Source: Megaleporinus macrocephalus (lineage: Eukaryota > Chordata > Actinopteri > Characiformes > Anostomidae). From it: a stretch of 64,000 bases of DNA. The notes below the pieces were generated by a model. It worked only from the letters and a program-made list of their open reading frames with translations, was not told the origin of the DNA and ran no database searches. The translations under genes were made by a program, and so were the position numbers. The stretch covers positions 41,128,698 to 41,192,697 of the forward strand of contig CM038719.1 in the NCBI GenBank assembly GCA_021613375.1, read 5' to 3'. Numbering within the stretch: the first letter of the stretch is position 1; every line of letters starts with the position of its first letter. Positions 10,949-20,878 of this stretch are shown here, in pieces.

Positions 10949-11529
10949 TTTAAGATTTGTGAATTGTAAATGAATAAATTGTTAGAATTCTGATAAACAT
11001 TCCAAAATTAACAAATGTTATAAACATTTTCTTGAACGAGTGACTCGTGATGCTCCTCCCACAAACATGTTTTCGTAGGAGCTGTTACGAGGTTGGACAG
11101 GCTTCGCAGAACATTAGTCAAAACCACATTCAACCTAAAGAGAAACAGATTTTTATAAATATTATTCAATTCAGACCATTAGGTGTTCACGTCAAACAGC
11201 TTCTGTTTAGTATGTACCTGAAAGGTCACACTGTTAGAAGAGAAAGGGGTTCTGTTATCATTTCAGTAAACAAGTGTGTCTACGCTTTCACTCTTTCTGC
11301 TTTATGGTGTTTGAATTTGCTATTTATTTGTTTATTATCCTTAATTGTTTTAAGAAACCCACTAAAAATTATGGTTGGTTTTGTTCCTGCTGTGTTACAT
11401 CTCAAGTAATTCCGAAACATGTTCACATACGTCGCTGGTCTAGTTTGTATAGCCACCACTGGAGAAGCTGAATCAATCATGTAGACGCATTTTACTGAAA
11501 TTGAGAGCCAACTGGCTAAATGCACATTA
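10949..11529. other. Intergenic, nothing recognised
   Basis: A + strand open frame at 11047-11409 (120 codons) starts in ordinary sequence and matches no family I know. It has a hydrophobic stretch (FTLSALWCLNLLFICLLSLIV), but there is no supporting context, so I do not call it a gene. Confidence 0.4.
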
Positions 11530-12060
11530 CACCTAGCTAGCTGCACCAAAAGCTGGTTTTATTGATGTTTCTTAGATTCCACATACATTTAACTGTTGTT
11601 CTTCCAGTGTTTGTACCCATGAAGGTCTCTCTAGCTAGCTAGCTAGCTGCACCAAAAACTGGTTTTATTGACGTTTCTAAGATTCCACATACATTTAACT
11701 GTTGTTCTTCCAGTGTCTGTACCCATGAAGGTCTCTCTAGCTAGCTAGCTGCACCAAAAGCTAGTTGTAATTAGATTTCCACGCTATCAAATAAGATAGC
11801 ACTGAAGATGTCTGGCCCCAGCTCTCCTACTCAAACCCATTAACTGAATGTTCTGCTGTTCTGGGTTCTCGATGATTGGTACCCATGAAGGAAGGTGAAC
11901 GCCTCCACGTCCTTAATTCTAAATATTAGTCTCTCTAGCCAACAAGCGCCATCAAAAGCTGGTTTTAATCACATTTCCAGGCCATAAATCCTATGAACTC
12001 CAAATAAGACGATATTGAATTGTGTTAAGCCTACGTTATTGGCACCCATGAAGGAAATCA
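11530..12060. repeat. Roughly 105-bp tandem duplication with decayed further copies
   Basis: The segment gctgcaccaaaagctggttt, attgatgtttcttagattcc, acatacatttaactgttgtt, cttccagtgtttgtacccat and gaaggtctctc at 11538-11628 is repeated at 11646-11737. Weaker copies of the 'acccatgaagg' end occur near 11880 and 12040. A short (AGCT)n tract, tagctagctagctagctgca, lies at the junction and may have driven the duplication. Confidence 0.7.
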
Positions 12061-13775
12061 AACTCCTACATGTTCAGAATTCCAGAGATTTGTCTACATA
12101 TTGTTGCACTGAGTAAGAGCAGCCATGCCACAGTGGATAATCTAGGCCTACAGCATTACCTTCACCTTCCAACGACAGTGAAACCGAACTTTGAGTCGGA
12201 TCTTTAAAGACCTCACCTGCATGATAAAAACCTACACTGACTAAACGTATTAAGAATGGGCGATACGATAATATCACAATACTACTGCCGTTTTTAAATA
12301 TCATGATATTCTTCAATCTTCAATCTTGGCCTATGTGTATTGAAACAACATTGGCAAGCAAAATATCACAACATTCACCGTATCGATTTTGGTATGTAGG
12401 TATTTTGACAATGCGCTGCATCAGGACGTTAGTTTCTCATCAGGTTGAATGGAGTTTCAGTCAACGTGGACGCAACAGTTGCTAGAAAAGGACTGTGTGA
12501 AGTGTGGAGGGGTCGATATCAGGAGTACGAGCTGTAACTGAGAGGCTACATGACCAACAATCTCAAACTTTCCTTAGAGAATGTTTACAACACTAAGAAA
12601 TTCTTGGGTTTCTTAAATTCCTGGACGTGCACACCTTTCATAACTCTGGCCCCGGCTCTCAACTGGATGTTCTACCTCCATCTAGAACCTGATCGTCTGG
12701 CTCACGGCGCTGATACAGAATCAGCTCCTCCTGCCTGTTTAATATATAAGCTCATTCTAGATCAGCACCCTTTCGACTGGTTTATAGTCCCTCGCGCGAC
12801 TTGCCGTTTGCCGCAGTAACAAATCCCGCTTCTGTCATAGAGACGTTCAGGCGTCAGGAATCAGTGCAGACAGGCAACAGCGCTCACTAGAACAGCCCAC
12901 TCTGCACTCTCAGCAGGTAAACATAGGATGTTCACTGATTTTTAAAAAGTGGTTGAGGGTCCAGCAGCAGACCAGCTTGCATGAAATGGATGTACTCTTC
13001 TAGAATCCATACAACATGAAACACCAGACATTGTAGATGTAGTAGGCGTGTGATCCTGGTCAGTGGTCAGTGGTGGACTTCCACAGATTGGCTCCAGTTG
13101 CCAACGTGTCTCTCAGGTGGGCGAATGTTGGCATGATGCCAGATTAAGGCCAGAAACATGAACTAACGCAAGTACGCAAACGCCATTCGGTGGTCACCAT
13201 AGCGAGGGGGGTATTGGGGGGTGTCATTCAGATGGTAAGCGTTTTAGGCTTGGCGCTCTACTCAGCGCTGGGCTTGAGCATACTTTGAAACCAACCACAC
13301 GTGTCTGAGTTTAAAACAAACCAATAAAAAGCCGTGGTTATGCGGAGAAGAGGCGAGAAACCAAAACTGGGCGAACAAGAAAGTGTTAAGTGTTTATGTT
13401 CTCACCAATCTGAAGAGCTACGGAGCCGCGACTCCAGAACTGCTGCCTCAGTGTGAACCTGCTGGTCCTGTCTGACTGCTGATAAGCCGCCATGCTGTAT
13501 TTTTCCTATTGTTGTTGTGGTGTGCTTTCAGCGAGGGTCCTGAGAAACAGTTTGTCTCATTGAACGTTCAGTGGTAAGACAGATCAGAGATCAGTTCAGT
13601 TGAACGCCCCCAAAATCAGAAATACACAAGTAGACCCTTAGTGACGTTTGCTGTAGAAGTTGCATACAACTTAAGACCTACACTGTCAGTCAAAAGTTGA
13701 ATAGCTTTTTTATTTTAATAGCAATAACACTAGTGTATAACAGTGAAGAGATATTATTTATAACTAAAAAGAGGT
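12061..13775. other. Intergenic, no gene recognised
   Basis: Small open frames occur on both strands (for example 12550-12819 +) but none resembles a known protein. Near 12255-12390 are gggcgatacgataatatcac and related sequences typical of a decayed dispersed repeat. Confidence 0.45.
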
Positions 13776-15006
13776 ATGGAATTATTCCTGGAGCAGAATA
13801 AAACACCTGGTTGTGGTTTAAAGGACCTGAGGACCTTCTTTGACACAGTGGTGGATCTGCCATCTTTTACTGAGTGGTCTGCTGTGGCGGCAGCATCTCG
13901 ACAGCAGACTAGAAGAGACTGGACAAACTCATTAAGAGGGCCAGCTCTGTCCTGGGAAGCCCCCTAGACAGGAGGATGTTAGCCATCCATCCATGTTATG
14001 GTTGAATCAACGTTAAATCACTATTAATGTCATGGTTGAATCAATGTTGAGTCACTATTAATGTTATGGTCGAATCAACGTTGAGTCACTATTGATGTTA
14101 TGGTTGAATCAATGTTGAGTCACTATTAATGTTATGGTCGAATCAACGTTGAGTCACTATTGATGTTATGGTTGAATCAATGTTGAGTCACTATTAATGT
14201 TATGGTCGAATCAACGTTGAATCACTATTAATGTTATGGTTGAATCAACGTTGAGTCACTATTAATGTTATGGTTGAATCAATGTTGAGTCACTATTAAT
14301 GTTATGGTTGAATCAATGTTGAGTCACTATTAATGTTATGGTTGAATCAACGTTGAATCACTATTAATGTTGTGGTTGAACCAACGTTGAATCACTATTA
14401 ATGTTGTGGTTGAACCAACGTTGAATCACTATTAATGTTGTGGTTGAATCAACGTTGAGTCACTATTAATGTTATGGCTGAATCAACGTTGAGTCACTAT
14501 TAATGTTATGGATGAACCAACGTTGAATTGGTGTTGATTTTGAAAAGTGAATCAACGTTGTTTCAATGTCTGTCCTTTAACCTTGACTAAACCATAGCTC
14601 ACATTTGGGATGCTCAAAATTCTATGGGAGAGAAAAACTGTATGCTATGAGGAAAAATGATCAACTTTATTATTTTTATTCTCTGCAAAAGGCGGCATGT
14701 TGAAGACATTATGTTGATTCAACATTTAAATTTCAACGTTTGTGCAACCATTTAACATTAAATGTTGTTTCAACGTTGTTTCAACTGACATAAATTCAAC
14801 CATATTTCAACGTTGAAGGTCAGTTGTGTGCCAGCTGGGCAATCTTAAGAGTTCTTAAGTTCTTTTTTTTATTATTTATATTGTATATACTGTAGTGTTT
14901 ATTTATCTATTTGTTGTATTGAGTGCCCTGCAATCTCTTTGCTGCTGTAACTCTGTGAATTTCAACTCTGTGGGACTAATAAAGTATTATCTTGTATTAT
15001 CTTATT
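13776..15006 (+). mobile_element. Interrupted LINE relic: ORF2 C-terminal fragment and 3' tail
   Basis: At 13910-13990 the frame LDKLIKRASSVLGSPLDRRM matches a motif near the C-terminus of fish LINE reverse-transcriptase proteins. The first part is degraded. At 14860-15006 the sequence gtgaatttcaactctgtggg, actaataaagtattatcttg, tattatcttattttatctta is the typical 3' end and short-repeat tail of a fish LINE. About 870 bases of foreign repeat (13990-14850) lie between the two parts, consistent with a nested insertion or array expansion. Confidence 0.6.
13990..14850. repeat. 34-bp minisatellite within a TTCAACGTTGAA-rich element
   Basis: From 13990 to about 14535 there are about 16 copies of a 34-bp unit, atgttatggttgaatcaacg followed by ttgagtcactatta. 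The region after it (to 14850) carries the same short theme in both orientations (gaatcaacgttgtttcaatg, atttcaacgtttgtgcaacc, tttcaacgttgaaggtcagt), so the array probably arose from one end of a mobile element rich in the palindrome TTCAACGTTGAA. It splits the surrounding LINE relic. Confidence 0.8.
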
Positions 15007-15649
15007 TTATCTTAAAGAATGTTTAGAGTTTTTTCTAGAAATTAGCTCGTTTGCTCTGATGCAGGCGTGCAGGGCGTTTACACTGCAAGGTGCACCAACG
15101 CATCTCTCTCGTTTCACAAACTCAGGTTTGTGTAGCTCGAAAGCGTTTGCGTACTTGTGTTCGTCCGTTTCTGGCCCAGTAGAAGTAAAGTGTAGAAGTC
15201 CGGTCGTACAGACGCAGAGAGGTGACCTGCAGCCCAGCAGCAGCGGCGGCGCCGAGTTCGCGAGCATGACCTCCACGAGAAAGCTACACCAACAACGTGA
15301 CGATAACGGTATGATACGCAGCTCATGGCATCCTTCGAGCCCGCCTGGCCAGAGAAACGCTTCAGCCCCAGCTTCCGCCAGGTCAGTGTTCCGTGAGTGC
15401 GGGCTTAAAAACGTGTGAGTGTTTGTGTGAGACGGCCGAGACATGCTGCAGGGAGCGTGCTGAAACGCCAGAGGTCAACGGTGGAGCAGCACCCACTGGG
15501 CCTCTCTTCCATCCTTCTTCCTCGCTTCCGTTTACTCGTTTGTCCGTCTGTCGTCTCTCCTCGACTGCACAGAGGTACTGGTAACTATTTACAGGGTCTC
15601 CCGGTGGCTCGGCTAGGCTGTGCTGACCGTGGCGGTCAATGCTGCCCTG
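15007..15649 (-). other. apbb2: Probable apbb2 3' UTR region
   Basis: This GC-rich, unique sequence lies directly downstream of the apbb2 stop codon on the - strand. Overlapping open frames on both strands fit no protein family. A - strand AATAAA was not found before the LINE tail at 15006, so the transcript end is unknown. Confidence 0.4.
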
Positions 15650-15823
15650 TCATTGGTGGGGCAGCTCGGGGGAGGGCTTCTTTTTCAGAGTGTCTATGAT
15701 GGACTGGACGCCCCGCTTCACGCTGGTGGTGACTCGGCGAGTGACCGACTCCGACTGGGGCGGAGACGAGGAAGCTGCCTTTTGGGAGGGAGAGCGAGCG
15801 ACCAGGCATTTCTGGTACCGGAG
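15650..15823 (-). CDS. apbb2: apbb2 terminal coding exon (C-terminus)
   Basis: APBB2 (FE65L1) is a cytoplasmic and nuclear adaptor that binds the cytoplasmic tail of amyloid-precursor-family proteins through its second PTB domain. This exon encodes the last helix of PTB2 and the C-terminal tail. It starts after the acceptor ctctctctctcag with LRYQKCLVARSPSQK, then ESVTRRVTTSVKRGVQSIID and TLKKKPSPELPHQ before TGA (complement of 15650-15652): 57 residues plus stop. LRYQKCLVAR.PSQK and SVTRRVTT.VKRGV are close to human APBB2 as I know it, and less like APBB1. The acceptor's polypyrimidine tract is a (TC)n microsatellite. Paralogue a or b cannot be decided here. Confidence 0.93.
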   Translation of the reverse strand, partial: LRYQKCLVARSPSQKAASSSPPQSESVTRRVTTSVKRGVQSIIDTLKKKPSPELPHQ

Positions 15824-15825
15824 CT

Positions 15826-15859
<34 letters not shown>

Positions 15860-15864
15860 GAGAC

Positions 15865-15896
<32 letters not shown>

Positions 15897-15898
15897 CA
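15824..15898. repeat. (GA)n/(TC)n microsatellite serving as polypyrimidine tract
   Basis: About 70 bases of near-pure (GA)n on the + strand, interrupted by a few gaca units. On the apbb2 strand it is a (TC)n tract that directly abuts the terminal exon's acceptor. Confidence 0.92.
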
Positions 15899-15950
15899 GT
15901 AAATATAGAAGTTGGGGTGAGAGTACAAGTAGTAAAGGTTTGGTTAAATG

Positions 15951-16625
15951 ACCGTACTGACCACTACACCACCGTACTAACCACTACACCACCATACTAA
16001 CCACTACACCACCATATTAACCACTACACCACCATACTGACCACTACATCACCCTACTAACCACTACACCACCCTACTAACCACTACATCACCGTACTAA
16101 CCACTACACCACCGTACTAACCACTACATCACCATACTAACCACTACATCACCATACTGACCACTACACCACCATACTAACCACTACACCACCATACTGA
16201 CCACTACACCACCGTACTGACCAATACACCACCCTACTAACCACTACACCACCCTACTAACCACTACATCACCGTACTAACCACTACACCACCGTACTAA
16301 CCACTACACCACCATACTGACCACTACACCACCATACTGACCACTACACCACCATACTAACCACTACACCACCGTACTAACCACTACACCATCGTACTAA
16401 CCACTACACCACCGTACTAACCACTACACCACCGTACTAACCACTACACCACCCTACTAACCACTACACCACCCTACTAACCACTACATCACCATACTAA
16501 CCACTACACCACCATACTAACCACTACACCACCATACTAACCACTACACCACCATACTAACCACTACACCACCATACTAACCACTACACCACCCTACTAA
16601 CCACTACATCACCATACTAACCATT
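15951..16625 (-). repeat. 20-bp A-box minisatellite (array 2, inverted)
   Basis: About 33 units of the complement of the 20-bp unit at 1-826 (here ccactacaccaccatactaa). The - strand reads tggtgtagtggttagta, a full A-box consensus, in most units. Common variants are atc for acc and ctact for atact. No SINE body with a B-box follows on the - strand; the array stops about 130 bases before the apbb2 terminal exon. It shares the orientation of apbb2. Confidence 0.92.
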
Positions 16626-17427
16626 ACCGTAAAACGTCATTACCAACACATAACCTGTTGAGATGGTAAAGACATTTGTTGATGGTAATGACAGGATTTT
16701 AATTTAATCATCAGTATCTTTTAAATTATTTAGAAATTAGTGAGTTCATGTGAGTTCAGAATGAAATTCTAGTGAAATGTGTTACTTTGTGTGTATTAGT
16801 TTTTAGACGGCGGTTAAACCAGCATTTCTTCTGCGTTAGTGGTTCAGTGCTCTGAAGAGCTGCTCCTCACGAAGCTGCTATAGCTAACACAGTAGCGCTA
16901 TCAGTTTTCACTCACACACAAAACTGAAGCCCTCCAGAAGTCTCGTCACAGTGAGTTCATTCAAACTAGATCACAAGTCTGGGCTCCTGAGTAGTTTCTT
17001 TAAAGTATAACCAGAACACTGACCAAAGCCATCTATACAGATCAAACACAGCATGAGCCTTAATCTCTCCTCAGAATAGCTTCTGATATGAGCAACAGAA
17101 ACGTTTCTGATGATGTCTTGACATGTGGTTCATCTCTTCTTGAGTACTAAACTTGTATTTCAAAAAAATGTTCAAAGTCATTATGAAATACCGCTTATCA
17201 CTGCATACATATTATCTCTTCTGTTGCATTATAAAGACAGGACGCCACTCAGTCCAGCCTTACAAAACTACTCATTACTCAGGTAGAAGTAGAGACACCA
17301 GTGTTTAAAAATACTTCTGTAGAAGTTAAAGTATCAACTGAAGCTTTTTACTCCAGTAAAAGTATAAAAGTACTGCTTTCAGAACTACTAAAAGTATAAA
17401 AGTAAAAGTAATGTAAAGAACAAGTAC
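16626..17427. other. apbb2 last intron, unique part
   Basis: No exon recognised. From about 17305 the sequence (gaagctttttactccagtaa, aagtataaaagtactgcttt) resembles a common fish hAT-type repeat and leads into the 36-bp array, which may derive from it. Confidence 0.5.
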
Positions 17428-20215
17428 TACTGTAAATGTAAGGAGTAGAAAGTACTGATAATGGAGTGTAAATGTAAGGAGTAGAAAGTACTGATAATGG
17501 AGTGTAAATGTAAGGAGTAGAAAGTACTGATAATGGAGTGTAAATGTAAAGAGTAGAAAGTACTGATAATGGAGTGTAAATGTAAGGAGTAGAAAGTACT
17601 GATAATGGAGTGTACATGTAAGGAGTAGAAAGTACTGATAATGGAGTGTAAACGCGAGGAGTAGAAAGTACTGATAATGTAGTGTAAATGTGAGGAGTAG
17701 AAAGTACTGATAATGGAGTGTAAATGTAAGGAGTAGAAAGTACTGATGATGGAGTGTACATGTAAGGAGTAGAAAGTACTGATAATGAAGTGTACATGTA
17801 AGGAGTAGAAAGTACTGATAATGGAGTGTAAATGTAATGAGTAGAAAGTACTGATAATGGAGTGTAAATGTAAGGAGTAGAAAGTACTGATAATGGAGTG
17901 TAAATGTAATGAGTAGAAAGTACTGATAATGGAGTGTAAATGTAAGGAGTAGAAAGTACTGATAATGGAGTGTAAACGCAAGGAGTAGAAAGTACTGATA
18001 ATGTAGTGTAAATGTAAGGAGTAGAAAGTAATGATAATGGAGTGTAAATGTAAGGAGTAGAAAGTACTGATAATGGAGTGTAAATGTAAGAAGTAGAAAG
18101 TACTGATAATGGATTGTAAATGTAAGGAGTAGAAAGTACTGATAATGGAGTGTAAATGTAAGGACTATAAAGTACTGATAATGGAGTGTAAATGTAAGGA
18201 CTATAAAGTACTGATAATGGAGTGTAAATGTAAGAGTAGAAAATACTGATAATGGAGTGTAAATGTAAGGAGTAGAAAGTACTGATAATGGAGTGTACAT
18301 GTAAGGAGTAGAAAGTACTGATAATGGAGTGTAAACGCAAGGAGTAGAAAGTACTGATAATGTAGTGTAAATGTAAGGAGTAGAAAGTACTGATAATGGA
18401 GTGTAAATGTAAGGAGTAGAAAGTACTGATAATGGATTGTAAATGTAAGGAGTAGAAAGTACTGATAATGGAGTGTAAATGTAAGGACTATAAAGTACTG
18501 ATAATGGAGTGTAAATGTAAGGAGTAGAAAGTACTGATAATGGAGTGTAAATGTAAGGAGTAGAAAGTACTGATAATGTAGTGTAAATGTAAGGAGTAGA
18601 AAGTACTGATAATGGAGTGTAAATGTAAGGAGTAGAAAGTACTGATAATGGAGTGTAAATGTAATGAGTAGAAAGTACTGATAATGGAGCGTAAATGTAA
18701 GGAGTAGAAAGTACTGATAATGGAGTGAAAATGTAAGGAGTAGAAAGTACTGATAATGGAGTGTAAATGTAAAGAGTAGAAAGTACTGATAATGGAGTGT
18801 AAATATAAGGAGTAGAAAGTACTGATAATGGAACGTAAATGTAAGGAGTAGAAAGTACTGATAATGGAGCGTAAATGTAAGGAGTAGAAAGTACTAATAA
18901 TGGAGTGTAAATGTAAGGAGTAGAAAGTACTGATAATGGAGTGTAAATATAAGGAGTAGAAAGTACTGATAATGGAGTGTAAATGTAAAGAGTAGAAAGT
19001 ACTGATAATGGAGTGTAAATGTAAAGAGTAGAAAGTACTGATAATGGAGTGTAAATGTAAAGAGTAGAAAGTACTGATAATGGAGTGTAAATGTAAAGAG
19101 TAGAAAGTACTGATAATGGAGTGTAAATGTAAAGAGTAGAAAGTACTGATAATGTAGTGTAAATGTAAGGAGTAGAAAGTACTGATAATGGAGTGTAAAT
19201 GTAAGGACTATAAAGTACTGATAATGGAGTGTAAATGTAAGGAGTAGAAAGTACTGATAATGGAGTGTAAATGTAAGGAGTAGAAAGTACTGATAATGTA
19301 GTGTAAATGTAAGGAGTAGAAAGTACTGATAATGGAGTGTAAATGTAAGGAGTAGAAAGTACTGATAATGGAGTGTAAATGTAAGGAGTAGAAAGTACTG
19401 ATAATGGAGCGTAAATGTAAGGAGTAGAAAGTACTGATAATGGAGCGTAAATGTAAGGAGTAGAAAGTACTGCTAATGGAGCGTAAATGTAAGGAGTATA
19501 AAGTACTGATAATGGAGTGAAAATGTAAGGAGTAGAAAGTACTGATAATGGAGTGTAAATGTAAAGAGTAGAAAGTACTGATAATGGAGTGTAAATATAA
19601 GGAGTAGAAAGTACTGATAATGGAACGTAAATGTAAGGAGTAGAAAGTACTGATAATGGAGCGTAAATGTAAGGAGTAGAAAGTACTGATAATGGAGTGT
19701 AAATGTAAGGAGTAGAAAGTACTGATAATGGAGTGTAAATATAAGGAGTAGAAAGTACTGATAATGGAGTGTAAATGTAAAGAGTAGAAAGTACTGATAA
19801 TGGAGTGTAAATGTAAAGAGTAGAAAGTACTGATAATGGAGTGTAAATGTAAAGAGTAGAAAGTACTGATAATGGAGTGTAAATGTAAAGAGTAGAAAGT
19901 ACTGATAATGGAGTGTAAATGTAAAGAGTAGAAAGTACTGATAATGTAGTGTAAATGTAAGGAGTAGAAAGTACTGATAATGGAGTGTAAATATAAGGAG
20001 TAGAAAGTACTGATAATGGAGTGTAAATGTAAAGAGTAGAAAGTACTGATAATGGAGTGTAAATGTAAGGAGTAGAAAGTACTGATAATGGTGTGTAAAT
20101 GTAAGGAGTAGAAAGTACTGATAATGGAGCATAAATGTAAGGAGTAGAGATAATAAAAGTAAATGTAAGGAGTAGAAAGTACTGATAATGGAGTGTAAAT
20201 GTAAGGAGTAGAGAT
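17428..20215. repeat. 36-bp minisatellite in apbb2 last intron
   Basis: About 77 units of 36 bp, with core gtaaatgtaaggagtagaaa followed by gtactgataatggagt. The unit length is a multiple of three and its complement has no stop in any of the three frames, which creates long - strand open frames (17326-18340, 19473-20132) that are not genes. A rare variant (gaacgtaaatg) occurs at 18831 and again at 19623, exactly 792 bases = 22 units apart, with matching neighbours, so a 22-unit block was duplicated. Flanking sequence suggests an origin inside a dispersed hAT-like repeat. Confidence 0.93.
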
Positions 20216-20658
20216 AATAAAAAATATTACTAATAAACCTGTTTATTATTATATCTCTTTTAAATACAGTCTTTGTGTAAAACCATAGAAGAACCTTTCA
20301 TTTCAGTGGACAGTTCTTTATAGAATCATATATCACATTATGTATAAATCTCTCATTCATAGAACCAAAAGTGTTCTCTCTCTGGCATCACTCAAAGAAC
20401 CTTATTTAATCTTATTGAGTTTATTGAATCATGTTATTATTAAATCTGTGGTTGTTTCTAATGCTACATCTGCAGTTTTACACTCAGAGCAGCTACAATA
20501 ACTTGGTAATATACTTTAACTATTGATCTACATCATCAATCAGTTGTAATAAATATGCAAATTAGAGAGTCATTTTATGTCCCCTACGTTATTTTCATAT
20601 GAGGAGCTCATTAATTTTTCTAATTGCACCGGGGCGCCTGTTTGTGAAAGATACTCAC
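20216..20658. other. apbb2 intron, unique part
   Basis: AT-rich unique sequence with no exon recognised up to the apbb2 donor at 20651-20658. Confidence 0.6.
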
Positions 20659-20841
20659 CACACAGGCGGACTGCACTGCCTCCGAAACAGTCCCTGCGTT
20701 GGGTTCACACCAGAACACGTGACACTGGAAGTGCTGGTTTCCCGTGTCCATGATGAAGGCGAATGAGTGCACGTCACGGCCCACTCCCATAAACGACAGG
20801 AAACGAACACGACACTCCACCAGGACTTCTTCCTCCTCCTC
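20659..20841 (-). CDS. apbb2: apbb2 exon encoding the core of PTB2
   Basis: This 183-base, phase 0-0 exon (61 codons) carries most of the second phosphotyrosine-binding domain, the part that grips the NPxY motif of amyloid-precursor-family tails. It starts after ctgtttccag with [20 protein letters not shown], then [30 protein letters not shown] and ends [15 protein letters not shown]. The match to human APBB2 from memory is almost residue for residue ([37 protein letters not shown]). The final codon is GTG (Val) where human has Met. The upstream intron begins only about 37 bases away with the 28-bp minisatellite, so the branch point must lie in or right beside the array. Confidence 0.96.
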
Positions 20842-20878
20842 CTGGAAACAGCACAGGACAACTCCGGGTTTCACACGG

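Noticed and set aside
11047..11409. 120-codon + strand frame with a hydrophobic segment
   Set aside because: No splice, promoter or homology support; one such frame is expected by chance in this much AT-rich sequence.
15007..15699. Overlapping open frames on both strands downstream of apbb2
   Set aside because: They are mutually overlapping, match no family, and lie in what is most likely the apbb2 3' UTR.
17326..20132. Long - strand frames of HYQYFLLLTFTL and STPYIYTPLSVL type
   Set aside because: The 36-bp unit is a multiple of three and open in all three - strand frames, the mark of a periodic non-coding array. It lies in an apbb2 intron.
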